From the NCBI GenBank assembly GCA_965153355.1, contig OZ231127.1, positions 32,798,001 through 32,862,000 on the forward strand: 64,000 bases of DNA. The letters run 5' to 3'. Under the pieces are notes generated by a model. It was not told the origin of the DNA and did no database searches. It saw only the letters and a program-made list of their open reading frames with translations. This document shows positions 21,201 through 31,171 of this stretch, piece after piece. The stretch is from Flaccisagitta enflata (taxonomy: Eukaryota; Chaetognatha; Sagittoidea; Aphragmophora). Position 1 is the first letter of the stretch. Each line of letters opens with the position of its first letter. A program made the translations under genes and the position numbers.

Positions 21201-21389
21201 TTATACAGGCCTGCAAACTAATGTAAGAATGAGCGTGAGTAGTGACCCAGGAGCTAATGGCTTTGACCAAAGAATTTGTTGGCAGGTTGACCAAACGTCT
21301 CAAAAAGTTGTCTTTCCGTTTAGCTACTAACTTTTCCCATTTGAGGCGACCAAGCATGTGTCGAAAGTCAGAGACGCTTTCACGCTTTC

Positions 21390-21440
21390 AGATGCGTCCT
21401 CGCATCTCTTTAAGAGGGTCCGTCCGTCCGTCCATTACGC
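21390..21440 (+). mobile_element. AGATGCG-family palindrome, left-end fragment
   Basis: AGATGCGTCCTCGCATCT followed by CTTTAAGAGGGTCCGTCCGT. The rest of the element is not recognisable. Confidence 0.6.
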
Positions 21441-21707
21441 CTCTAAAAATCGCATTTTTCAGCTGTTTTTGGCCACGGCGAGATCGTTTACTGAATTAAA
21501 CGATCGATAAACGTGTTTTGAGAGACTTCTTTGACTCTTATGTCAGATATTCCAGCAGTTTGTGTATCTGTTAAGTCTGTTCATCCATCTGTTTTACACA
21601 ATCAGCGCGAATTTCGCTCCACGTAAATACACAGGACGCATGGTTGCCCGGTCGGGCTTTTTATGATGTCGTAACCAATGTTGTATCTCTGGAGGAACAG
21701 CTTCTTA

Positions 21708-22236
21708 CAGTCAGCGGACAAAACACAATAGGTATATATATCACTCCGTTGGTTTTGATTCAGCTCACTGATGCTGAACAGAATGCTGAAAATAACAACT
21801 GGTTGTTGAAATTACAGCCGGCTGTTTAGTTACAAAGTTGGCAAAAATCCAACTTTCACCAAATAGAATGAGACCTGCAGATTCATAATCCTGATGAAAT
21901 TCTGGGAAGTTTGATATATCACAACATATATATTTTTTTATAAAAATAAAAATTTTTATCAATGTATAATTTAATTATAATGCAATGTTAAAAAAATTAT
22001 TTCTTACAAAAAGTGTTAAGTGTGATATATCAAATTTCTCAGAATTTCATCAGAATCATGAATCTGCAGGTCTCATTCTATTTGGTGAAAGTTGGATTTT
22101 TGCCAACTTTGTAACTTAACAGCCGGCTGTAATTTTAACAACCAGTTGTTGTTTACAGCATTCTGTTCAACATCAGTATGTTGGATCAAAACCAACGGAG
22201 TGATGTATATACCTATTGTGTTTTGTCCGCTGACTG
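21708..22236. mobile_element. Near-palindromic element with 4-bp TSD CTTA
   Basis: Same termini as 2,030-2,934 (CAGTCAGCGGACAAAACAC..). The two arms, each about 200 bp, are almost perfectly complementary. They include TTACAGCCGGCTGT, GTTGGCAAAAATCCAACTTT and GAGACCTGCAGATTCAT. An AT-rich loop lies at about 21,910-22,020. CTTA flanks both ends (21,704-21,707 and 22,237-22,240). No coding capacity: a fold-back derivative of the larger element. Confidence 0.9.
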
Positions 22237-22561
22237 CTTAGTTTTACGAATCTGATAATAGTCAGCCTTAAGTCCGCCCAGATCAATTACGACTTGAGAG
22301 GAGATATGATTTATAATTTGATTATTTAGTGCGATAAGATAGTTCGAAGAAAGATAATGTGGGCCTGAGTAATAAACAAATCTTCTTTTGGCTGTATCAC
22401 AAACCGCGTCTATTTTGAATTATGATTAACAATGACGTAAAAGACATGGATTGACTCAACCGTCTAATTCATGATGACAGGATGAAATGGCGGATAAGAC
22501 TAGGTGAAATTGCTCTTTGACATGAATTTACATGTTATGAAAATGAGTTATATTGATAGTA

Positions 22562-23175
22562 CAGTGGGGTTCGTGGAAAAACCGCCTAAACTGGAGAAAG
22601 GTATTTAAGTGTTTTTATTTCATTTGATAAACCTAATATTTGAAACATAAGTTGTTCAATTAATGCTAGTGTCCCTGAGTTTTCTGGTTGCCATGGAAAC
22701 TAAAATCGTTTTTTCAAACAGTCGTAGCCGCTAAAATATCAATTTTGATACTGCTAAAATATCAATTTTGATAACTGTAATGAAGGAACTTTGCTCAAAA
22801 TAAAATTTATAACAGTTTCCTTACAATATGTTCTGTAAGAATATTGCTCACTTAGTCGTTGCTAGGGAGCATCATTTAGCGGTTGCTAAGTGTGATGCCC
22901 CATGGCAACAGCCAATTGAGCAATATTCTTACGGAGCTTACTGTGGAAAAGTTGTAGCATATTTTATTCTGAGCAATGTTTCCTGATTACATCTGTCAAA
23001 ATATTGATATTCTAGAAGTCATAAAGGTTCGTAAAAATAATTTTGGTTTCCTTAGCAACTGAAAAACTCGGGGACAACTTATATTTTTATATTTCAAATA
23101 TCAAGCTTGTCAAATGAAATTAAGACACTTAGATACCTTCCTCCAGTTTAGGCTGTTATTCCAGGAACCCCATCA
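22562..23175. mobile_element. Fold-back element with GTGGGGTTC termini
   Basis: Left CAGTGGGGTTCGTGG and AACCGCCTAAACTGGAGAAA; right TTTCCTCCAGTTTAGGCTG-like sequence and GAACCCCATCA in inverse. An inner inverted pair GTAAGAATATTGCTCA and TGAGCAATATTCTTAC flanks a GTTGCTA-rich centre (22,838-22,935). Only the left end keeps CAGTG preceded by TA. Confidence 0.75.
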
Positions 23176-23389
23176 ACAGAAAGAACTTAAGATTATCAAG
23201 CCTTATATTATGTCATATTTGTATGAAATTGATCACAATGGATGCCAGAGAGCACCTGCCAGAGTGCACCCGCTTTTAATAGTGAGTAATATCTATTCAC
23301 ACAAAATCTGTAGCACAGAGGTAGAAATTTCGATCATTTAGGCAAAATGAAAACATCAAAATACAGAGCAGCATGCAGCATGAAGGAAA

Positions 23390-23513
23390 CAAGGCCAAGT
23401 AGGCCAATAAGGTGCGACGTGCGGATCGTCGAACGAATGCGTTACCAACTAACCGACCGACCGACCAACCAACCTACGGACACAGCCAGTTGTAGAGGTG
23501 CTTTGTCGCACCT
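23390..23513 (-). mobile_element. Palindrome-headed element, AGGTGCG variant
   Basis: CAAGGCCAAGTAGGCCAATA and AGGTGCGACGTGCGGATCG at one end, CCGACCGACCAACC core, then GTTGTAGAGGTGCTTTGTCGCACCT and AAAAA. The terminal palindrome uses AGGTGC/GCACCT instead of AGTCGC/GCGACT, with the same organisation. Confidence 0.7.
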
Positions 23514-23664
23514 AAAAAGATAATAAAGCTCAACTGTTGTTTACTTTGACACCTGTTAGCAAGTTATCGTCATGGCGCGATGGAGAGATCCCCAACACTT
23601 TGAGATTCGGATTTGCAACGATTCTCAGGTATATCGACGAGAAAAAATCCCTGTCTGTTTTTAC

Positions 23665-23790
23665 TCTCGGACACGCGACGCTTTAAGCCACTTTTCGGTT
23701 GGTTAATCGGTCCGTTGTTGGTTGGTCAGTCCGTCCGCCCTTCAGTCGTTTTTCGAGGTTTTCCGCTCCTGCCCACCCGGCGTGTATCCG
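23665..23790 (+). mobile_element. AGTCGCG-family element, type A, short
   Basis: TTTTTACTCTCGGACACGCG head, a GTTGGTCAGTCCG core, CGCTCCTGCCCACCCGGC and GTGTATCCGTC. No CCTTG end. Confidence 0.55.
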
Positions 23791-24158
23791 TCTGCAGCTA
23801 ATGCTGCCGTGTACCACTTGGATAAAAAAAAAAAAGACGCACCTATCTATTCATTGATAAAACAGATAAAAAAAATAATTTTGGTTATTTTCAAGAGAGA
23901 CATTTTAGTGATTAAAATTAGTTCTAGACCAACTTGTGATCTGTATTCAACGGTTTGGGAGCTAGAGCCTGCAAAAGGAGAGAAGCACTATCTTGCTAAA
24001 ATGCACTTTTTTCATAGGATTATGGGAATCTGAAAATAGGCAATGCTTTACCAAACTGATTCCATTTCTAAACGAAAAAAGATAGCAATACCAGATTGGC
24101 GCCAAATGAAAGTACTTTCAAAGGGCTTCAAAATGACCTAAGATTATCTATAGTTTTT

Positions 24159-25763
24159 AGTCGCGTGCACGCGACTCTACAACCCGCTCCGTCGGTCCGT
24201 CCGTCTGTCGGTCGGTCCATTCGTCTGCAACATTCTTTTGCTTTTTGTGTCGTTTTGTCATTTTGGGTCGTCTGGAGTTATTTTAAATGCCTTTTCTTGG
24301 GTGTTTTTGAGAATTATTTGGTCTTTTTTTGGTCCTTTTTATCATTTTTGGTCATTTTTGGTCATTTTGGTCATTTTGGACATTTTAGTCATGGTTTAAT
24401 ATTAATATCTTTGGTCATCTTTGATCATTTTGGTCATTTTTGGTCATTTTGGGTCATTTTTGGTCATTTTTGGCTTATTTTGGTCATTTTTGGTCATTTT
24501 CATTAATTTGGTTCATTTGCTCATTCTTGCTCATTTCTGTTCATTCTGGCCATTTTTGTCATTTTTTGGTCATTTTTGGTCATTTTGGTCATTTTGGTCA
24601 TTTTGGTCATTTTTGGTCATTTTTGTCATTTTGGTCATTTTTGATCATTTTGGTCATTTTGGTCATTTTTTATATTGTTTAATATTTTTGGTCATTTCTG
24701 GTCATTTCATTATTTTTGGTCTTTTTTAGTCATTTTTGGTCATTTTTGGTCATTTTTCTTTGCCGATTTAAGTCTGGTCATTTAGGTCAGCTGGTTAAGG
24801 TCCGCTGGTTAAGTCTGCTGGTTTAAGCTGGCTGGTTTACGTCTGCTGGTTTACGTCTGCTGGTTTAGGTCTGCTGGTTTAAGTCTGCTGGTTTAAGTCT
24901 GCCGGTTTGTTGGCTACGGTTGGCTGGTTTGCTGGCTGGTTTACGCTCGCTGGTTTACGTCTGCTGGTTTACGTCTGCTGGTTTACGTCTTCTGGCTTAA
25001 GCTCTGGTTTAGGTTTGCTGGTTTAGGTCTGCTGGTTTAAGTCTGTTTTTTTAGTCTGCGTCAGTTCGCTGGTTTGAGTCTGCTGGTTGAAATTCTGCTG
25101 GTTTAAGTCCGCTGGTTTAACTCTGCTGGTTTAACTCGTTATTTAAGCCTGCTGGGTTTAAGTCTGCTAGTTTGGGTCTGGTTTGGGTCTGGTTTGGGTC
25201 TGGCTTAAGTCTGTCTAAGTCTGTCTAAGTCTGCTCCAAGTCTGGTCCAAGTCTGGTTCAAGTCTGGTTCAAGTCTGGCCCAAGTCTACCCAAGTCTGTC
25301 TAAGTCTGGCTGTCTGGCTTTAAGTCTGGTTTAAGTCTGTTTTAGTCTGGCTTAAGTCTGCTTAAGTCTGGTTTAAGTCTGGTTTAAGTCTGGCTTGAGT
25401 CTGGTTGATTCCTGGGTTTGAGTCTGTTAGAGTCTGCCTGTTGTTTAAGTCTGGATTGAGTCTGGCTTAAGTCTGGTTTAAGTCTGGTTAATGTCTGGTT
25501 TAAGTCTGGTTCATGTCTGATTTATGTCTGGTTTAGGTCTGTTTAGGTCTGGTTTAGGTCTGGTTTAGGCCTGGTTTTGGTCTCCGGTTTTTGAGTCTGG
25601 CTTAAGTCTGGCTTGAGTCTGGCTTTGAGTCTGGCTTGAGTCTGGCTTGAGTCTGGTTTGAGTCTGGTTTGAGTCTGACTTGAGTCTAAATTGAGTCACA
25701 ATAAGGAGTCAGGTCAGTTCAGTTTTTTTTTGTCCTGCACGCGACTTATAGGTGTTGGCCTTG
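24159..25763 (+). mobile_element. Giant AGTCGCG-family element, type B (1.6 kb)
   Basis: A perfect head AGTCGCGTGCACGCGACT after a T-run, a CGGTCCGTCC core, then two minisatellites: a TTTTGGTCAT array (24,330-24,760) and an array of TCTGGTTTAAG-like units (24,775-25,700). The tail CCTGCACGCGACTTATAGG, TGTTGGCCTTG and TT is canonical. Both ends are intact, so the length results from core expansion. The Phe/Trp/His-rich frames across the first array are artefacts. Confidence 0.88.
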
Positions 25764-26341
25764 TTTGAAGATTTATTGGCTAAATTAACCATTTAAAAGT
25801 GCGTCTTTTTTTTTTATTCGCATGGTATATTGTATAAGCCCTTGTTCTCTTATTACCACCGACAACTTGTTGATTTCAAAATCTCTCCTAGCAAATACTA
25901 ACAACATGTTGTCCAATCTCCGTAAAAGATTGGCTATTCTGCGTCCAGCGCATGTCTTCTATACCTGTAGATTATTTGGTAAAAAGTCAAAGAGACGAAG
26001 TCCCTTTGGTCTTTTTGAGTCCTGCAGAGAAAAACGGATTTCCCTTTGTTTTATGAAGCGCTTGGGAAAGTTGATGCATTTTGGGGGCAGAACGAGACTA
26101 CGCATAAAATTTATAGCTAAGAAAGAACTAATTCTCCTCTTTCAGATGACGCCAAGCAGAATTCTGTGCGATCAATAGTTTTGGAGCTATGATTTTTTTA
26201 ATCTTTTTTTTTTCCGCATTTTTCGCGGTTTCCTAAAAACCAAGGATTTGAGTCTATTTGAGCTTTGAAATGTCCCAGGTGATAATTGTGCATCCTGGAA
26301 GCTCAGTCTCTCTCACTTCAACTCCAGACTCTATAAGAGGC
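25764..26341. other. Unassigned; includes an inverted copy of the GGCGCCAAATGAAAGAG region
   Basis: About 26,100-26,180 (TTTCAGATGACGCCAAGCAG and the following ATTTTTT) matches, in inverse, the repeat around 44,700-44,760 and 57,500-57,560. A plus frame at 25,822-26,178 overlaps it and has basic, repeat-like composition. Confidence 0.4.
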
Positions 26342-26527
26342 TTTGTCTGTCAGTCCATCCATTAGTCTGTTGGTCCGCCTGTCCGTCCTAGTGGAAAAAA
26401 AGTGGTCTAGTTGCTTGTGTGTGGAGGTTGGGGTGTGGATGGGGGTTGGATGCCCTTGTCCACCTGTCCCCAATGATAACCCCGTGTTACATGTTTTTTC
26501 TCTGTTTCTCTCTCTGTCTCTTTCTCC

Positions 26528-26528
26528 T

Positions 26529-26572
<44 letters not shown>

Positions 26573-26573
26573 G
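26528..26573. repeat. (TCTG)n(TC)n microsatellite
   Basis: Preceded at 26,341-26,480 by a decayed palindrome-family core (GAGGCTTTGTCTGTCAGTCC). Confidence 0.9.
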
Positions 26574-26641
26574 CATTTACGACTTTTTTCCTACGGCGAT
26601 TAGCCGCCTTTATTGTATATCAATTTGCGTGTCATTGACAG

Positions 26642-29600
26642 GAGTATTTTCGAGTTCCACTTCGGGGCTCATCTTCTCGCATTTTTCCTCATCGTCATCG
26701 GGGTCTCTCTCGTCGTTGTCGGAGGTGAATCAACATCGACGAAGATTTTGACTACGACGACGCCATCTTCTCCCGTAACATCGCCATCTGCTACCGTAAC
26801 ATCGCCATCTGCTACCGTAACATCGCCATCTGTTACCGTAACATCGCCATCTTCTCCCGTAACAGCGCCATCTGCTACCGTAACATCGCCATCTGCTACC
26901 GTAACATCGCCATCTTCTCCCGTAACATCGCTATCTTCTCCCGTAACATCGCCATCTCCGACCGTGACGTCACTCGCAACGTCGCTACCTACCTCGCCGC
27001 CCGTTTTTGTTTCGGTGCAAAATAAAATAAAAAATCCTTACCCTCATTATTTTATGGTGTATACTGTAGTCAGTGCTCGATCGCCAATGCAAGATCCCTG
27101 TGTGAATTGATTCTCCCACTGCCCACTGCCCAGCTTTGTCTACCAAAGAGTGTATAAGGCCTTGTTCTGTTACCATATTAGTTTTCGTCCGTTGGTGCTA
27201 CTGGTCCGATTATGATCATCGCGGGTGTAGTCACATTATTGTTGTCGTGGTGTACTACATAGGAAATAAGTATTGCAACAGCTAAGATAAGTCGGCTTTG
27301 AGACAAAATTTTGACCTTTTCTTAGTGAGATTTGTAATCTACATCGAATTTTCTTTAAATCTAGCCCAATACCAGAATTCTTGGTCGATCTTTTTAGAAA
27401 TGGCATAAGAAAAAGTAAAAACGTTGCTTTTAAAAAATCATGAAAAATTCAGATTTTATTCGCCACCCATTTACAATATCTTGCGGGTAGCATGGACTGC
27501 TCAAAGATGGCATGATGATCAGACGTCACAAGGGGTCAAGGGGTAGTCCAGCAACTTGCCTGATCTTAATCCAATTGAAAATTTATGGAGTCAGATGATG
27601 AACTTACAGCAAAAAGATAGCGCAACATCAATCGCAGGGTTGAAAAAAATTTACAGACCATACTTTTTTCCTAGGTAGTATGCTGTACGGTCATGATCCC
27701 GATTCCTCTTGTTCCTTGTAATCCTTGTATTCTTCCGTAGAAGCAATTTGTCCAATCATGATAATCGTGGGCATGATTATTGTCATGGTATATGGTCGTG
27801 GTTCCTATTCCTCCTGTGTTTCCCACTGTTTTGTCTATTGGTGCGGTTGGTCCAATTATGATCATCGCACATTGTTGTCTTGGTATATGGTCATGATCCT
27901 GATTCCTCTTGTGTTCCAACAGTATTTATCCGTTGGTGCGACTGGTCCAATCATAATCCCAATTCCTCCTGTATTCTAACAGTATTTGTCTGTTGGTGCG
28001 ACTGGTCCAATCATGATTATAGCGGGTGCTGTCATCATATTGTTGTCGTGGTGTATGGTCAAGGTCCCAATTCCTCTTGTGTTCCAACAGTATTTGTCCG
28101 TTGGCGCGACTGGTCCAATCATGATCATCGTGGGGGTGGTCATCATATTGTTGTCTTTGTGTATTGTCATGATCCTAATTCTTCTTTTATTCCAACAGAA
28201 TTTATCCGTTGGTGCTACTGGTCCAATCATGATCATCGCGGGTGTGGTCATCATATTGTTGTCGTGGTGTTCGGCTTTAATCGAAGTCGGCGGCAGACAA
28301 ACCGCGGAGGCTTCCATGCTCAGAGTCCGAATCTTCAACGCTAAGAAAAGAACGAACAGTCAACTGATACAATCAATCGAGGCAACCGCTGCCGGTAAAA
28401 GTCTGCTTCTAATCTCGTTATGCTTTGTTTGTATAATGGCAGATGCTTTTGCGGTAGTTGGTTTTATGTTCTCACTAACTCTGTTAAAGAGAGGGTCTCC
28501 ATGTGTACTACAGGACATTGTCCCCTAAGGGGCTGCTGCCCTGCCAACCATCTCCTTCAATCACAAACATACAAAGCAGGGTGTCGCGGGTGTCGCTGAC
28601 CAGTGACCACCTGGCCCGAGCGTGAAACCGGAAGTTCGTTACGGTTGCGGAAAAAGGGCAGGGTCGCCTTAAAACGATAATGGGCTGCTTGGCCATCACG
28701 GTAGCGGTATTGAGAAGAAGAAGAGGAATAAGAAAAGAAAAAGAAGAAAAGAAAAAAAGAAGAAAAGAAAAAAAAGAAGAAAAAAAAGAAGAAAAGAAAA
28801 AAAAAGATATTAGAAGAGGCGTGACGGACGGACGGACGGACGGACGGACGGACGGACGGACGGACGGACGGACCGACGGACGGACGGACGGACGGACAGA
28901 CAGACCAACCCTCTTACAGAGATGCGATGACGCATCTAAAAAAACGACGAAAAGAAAAAAAAGAAGAAAAGAAAAAAAAGAGAAAAAGAGTTGTAACCAC
29001 AGATGAGTAAATACAGATAATATAATTATTGAAGACCTGTCCCATACTGTACCGTCCCCGACACGATATTTCAATTAATTGCTTCGCTACGCCACGTGGC
29101 GGAAAATGGCGGTGTTGCAACGTCCACGGAATAGAGGTTTACCGCAGTGTCACGCTCGGCCCAGGTGACCACATATTGCCCTTGGGCGTATTCTAGCCTT
29201 ATTTTCTTGAAATCATCAGATACGAGTGATCATCGCGCCGCGCAACTTGTATTATCGGACATTGAGCTTCCTGGCCGATGTTCATTCGACGCCGAAGAAT
29301 TGCCGATTTTCATCACAAAACCGGCCAAGACGAGATCCAGGGGAGATTCAGCAGCGCCATTCACCGAATGCGAGACGGAAAAACAAGATAAGGAAAATCA
29401 AAGTAGGTTGGCTTCCCTAAACTTACCCTCAGTCTGTATGGGTCATGTAGAGATTAGCTTTTCTAGAACGTATGTCAAGGGACTTGGCAAAATAATACCT
29501 TACAGTGAAACTGCTCAGTTGCCCAAATATAGAATTAATAGAGATGACCACAAAATCTCTCATGAGTTGGACAACATTACATTACAACCAAAAAATGAGA

Positions 29601-30705
29601 ATAAGGACAAGAGCCTTAGGAGCTTTTACTGAAGCATCATATTTTATGCCTTAGAGGCGAATATGCCTTAAAAGCGGGTGTGCTTTAGCGGTGGGATTTG
29701 ATAGACTGTCTAGGTGGAGTGGAATAAAGTGGTATTACTATTAGGTGTTTTTTTTTGCCATTAGGGTGGGATTTGATGGACTGTGTAGGTGAGTGGAGTG
29801 GGATAAAGTGGCACTAGGTGTTTTTAGTCGCGTGCACGCGACTTTACACCCCGCTTTGTACGTCGGTCGGTCGGTTGGTCACACTTTAATTTTTTTATGA
29901 TTTTTATTTTTGGACCACACTGCTCCTGCCCAACTGGTCAAGTAACCTCAAATATGGCCACTGCCCACCTGCACGCGACTTTGCTAGCCGCGTATCCGGC
30001 CTGTTACTCTTCAGGTGGGATTTATTGACCGTGTAGGTTGGTTGAGTGACAAAGTGGCTCAGGTGTTTTTGTCGCGTGCATGCGACTCTACAACCTCTGT
30101 CTGTTGGTCGTTCGGTCACACTTTTGCTTATTAGCTTTTTTTTTTCGTAGTTTTACGTTATTTTAAGTCTTTTAGTCTTTTAGTCTTGGTCTAGTCTTAA
30201 CAACTGCACGCGGCTGTAAGGTGTTGGCCTTGTTTCCCATCAGGGTGGGATTTGATGGACTGTGCAGCTGGGTGGAGTGGGATAAAGTGGCGTTTGGTGT
30301 TTTTTTTCCATCAGGGTGGGATTTGATGGACTGTGTAGGTGGGTGGAGCGGGGTAAAGTGGCGTTAGGTGTTGTTTTCCCATCATAGTGGGATTTGATGG
30401 ACTGCGTGGGAGGGTGGAGCGGGGTAAAGTGGCGTTAGGTGTTTTTTTCCCATCATAGTGGGATTTGATGGACTGCGTGGGAGGGTGGAGTGGGATAAAG
30501 TGGCGTTAGGTGTTTTTTTCCGAACAGGGATTTGATGGACTGTGGTCCCCCGGCTTCTAGTCTTCAAGTCTGCCCTTTTCTCCCACTCTCAGGCATGAAT
30601 TCAGAGGCTTTACCCCGTAATGGAAATGAGAATGTTGAAGTCATTGGCGTTGGCATGGAAACACCAACCGGAGACTGCGGGCAGCTTATCAGCGAAAAAT
30701 ACTGA
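26642..30705 (+). CDS. Two-pass membrane protein, TMEM200-like (C-terminal four exons)
   Basis: Predicted exons are 26,642-27,014, 28,199-28,394, 29,220-29,402 and 30,593-30,705 (TGA); the junction phases agree (0, 1, 1). Exon 1 encodes a hydrophobic segment LLAFFLIVIGVSLVVVGG, then a Ser/Thr/Pro linker of tandem heptapeptides (SPSATVT). Exon 2 gives a second hydrophobic segment GPIMIIAGVVIILLSW followed by a basic stretch RVRIFNAKKR. Exons 3 and 4 encode an acidic, probably cytoplasmic tail with SDIELPGRCSFDAEELP and ending GQLISEKY. The final acceptor has an excellent pyrimidine tract. Two TM segments with 'FGP-I-MG' before the second recall vertebrate TMEM200 proteins; that family call is inference. 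The first exon starts in phase 2, so the N-terminus lies upstream and is not identified. The donor after TTTCG at 27,015 (GTGCAA) is weak. Confidence 0.55.
26760..26972 (+). repeat. 21-bp coding minisatellite (heptapeptide SPSATVT)
   Basis: Ten units of ACATCGCCATCTGCTACCGT plus one base, in frame with the upstream TM segment. Variants are SPSSPVT, SPSVTVT, APSATVT and SLSSPVT. Rich in Ser/Thr, a probable O-glycosylated extracellular linker. Confidence 0.85.
27182..28198 (+). repeat. Tandem copies of a TM-exon 5' edge with its acceptor
   Basis: Copies of the acceptor and the beginning of the 28,199 exon (CGTTGGTGCGACTGGTCC, ATGATCATCGCGGG, ATTGTTGTCGTGG) start at 27,182, 27,923, 27,983, 28,091 and 28,199, plus decayed copies near 27,730 and 27,825. 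The last three are spaced exactly 108 bp. From 27,983 and 28,091 the reading frame is open straight into the 28,199 exon, so either upstream acceptor could add 36 or 72 residues including one or two more hydrophobic segments. Confidence 0.85.
27255..27678 (+). pseudogene. Tc1/mariner-like element remnant with transposase C-terminal fragment
   Basis: Inverted ends CTACATAGGAAATAAGTAT and (inverse) CTACCTAGGAAAAAAGTAT with TA on both sides (27,253-27,254 and 27,679-27,680). Internally CTTGCCTGATCTTAATCCAA reads LPDLNPIENLW, the signature next to the second catalytic aspartate of Tc1-family transposases, followed by LQQKDSATSIAGLKK. The N-terminal part, including the DNA-binding and first catalytic regions, is deleted. 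It sits inside the array of duplicated TM-exon edges. Confidence 0.85.
28494..28640. mobile_element. Modular fold-back element, right stem only
   Basis: TACTACAGGACATTGTCCCC, TAAGGGGCTGCTGCCCTGCC, then CAAAGCAGGGTGTCGCGGGT and GTCGCTGACC. A similar GGTGACCACATATTGCCCTT phrase recurs at 29,164. Confidence 0.6.
28710..28937 (-). mobile_element. AGATGCG-family element with AAGAAG tract and (GGAC)n
   Basis: A purine tract AGAAGAAGAGGAAT.. (28,710-28,805), a (GGAC)n tetranucleotide (28,828-28,900), CCAACCCTCTTACAG, then the palindrome AGATGCGATGACGCATCT and an A-run. It lies in an intron of the two-TM gene. Confidence 0.75.
29826..30003 (+). mobile_element. AGTCGCG-family element, type A, in a tandem-repeat T-run
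   Basis: Perfect head AGTCGCGTGCACGCGACT to tail GCGTATCCGGCCTG. Flanks are GGTGTTTTT and TTACTCTTCAGGTGGG; uninterrupted neighbouring units read GGTGTTTTTTTTCCATCAGG. Confidence 0.9.
30071..30232 (+). mobile_element. AGTCGCG-family element, type B, in a tandem-repeat T-run
   Basis: Head GTCGCGTGCATGCGACTCTA after GGTGTTTTT; tail CTGCACGCGGCTGTAAGGTG, TTGGCCTTG then TTTCCCATCAGGGTGGG. Removing it restores the unit GGTG-T8-CCCATCAGGG exactly. The core has only a few AGTCTTTT units. Confidence 0.92.
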
Positions 30706-31170
30706 AGCTTTAACCAGGCTAATTTTCCATTGCACCTGTGAGAACAAGTATAACGAATTTCGTTGATAAGTGGATGCCCCCAAAAGGGGCCTAATTTTGT
30801 GAGACCTGTTATCATACAAAGCTTCAATTGGATTATATTGTGAGACCTGTTATCATACAAAGCTTCAATTGGATTATATCCATACACTTCTCGAATCTGA
30901 CGGATACTCTGCCAATACCAAAATCCATAAATACGACAAAATTTTTTGCTGCCTACAAGCAAAAGAAATTCTACAGGTTGCTGCCTACAAAGTTTGTATA
31001 AAATTTTGCATGACGGAAATGCCAAAAAAAATTCAAGAAGGAATCGTTTAAAAAGTCCTCATTGTTTACTTCACTTAACCGTGTGGAATAAAAAAACTCA
31101 TTGTTTTCGAAAAAACTACATTAAAGCAAATTTGTATTTTGATATAGTCACTTAACAAGTCATCCAAGGA
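30706..31170. other. Unassigned; contains a 41-bp direct repeat
   Basis: TTGTGAGACCTGTTATCATA (and on to TTGGATTATAT) occurs twice back to back at 30,798-30,879. Short frames here have no recognisable homology. Probably the 3' UTR or flank of the two-TM gene. Confidence 0.45.
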
Positions 31171-31171
31171 T

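Larger units (their letters stand above)
29650..30545. repeat. Tandem repeat of about 66 bp (GGGATTTGATGGACTGTGTA unit)
   Basis: Eight or so units, each containing GGTGGGATTTGATGGACTG, GGTGGAGTGGGATAAAGTGG and a GGTGTTTTTTTT run. Two palindrome-headed elements are inserted in the T-runs of two of the units. Confidence 0.85.

Noticed and set aside
24300-24760. Phe/Trp/His-rich frames
   Set aside because: Product of the TTTTGGTCAT minisatellite inside a mobile element with intact ends on both sides.
25822-26178. 118-codon plus-strand frame
   Set aside because: Its 3' part is the inverse of a dispersed repeat (44,700; 57,500), and no splice site or family resemblance supports it.
29403-29632. 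Continuation of the two-TM protein through to the stop at 29,632
   Set aside because: A donor (AAA/GTAGGT) at 29,403 in phase 1 joins an excellent acceptor at 30,592 with an in-phase open exon; the read-through tail is AT-rich and less protein-like, though it cannot be excluded as an alternative end.
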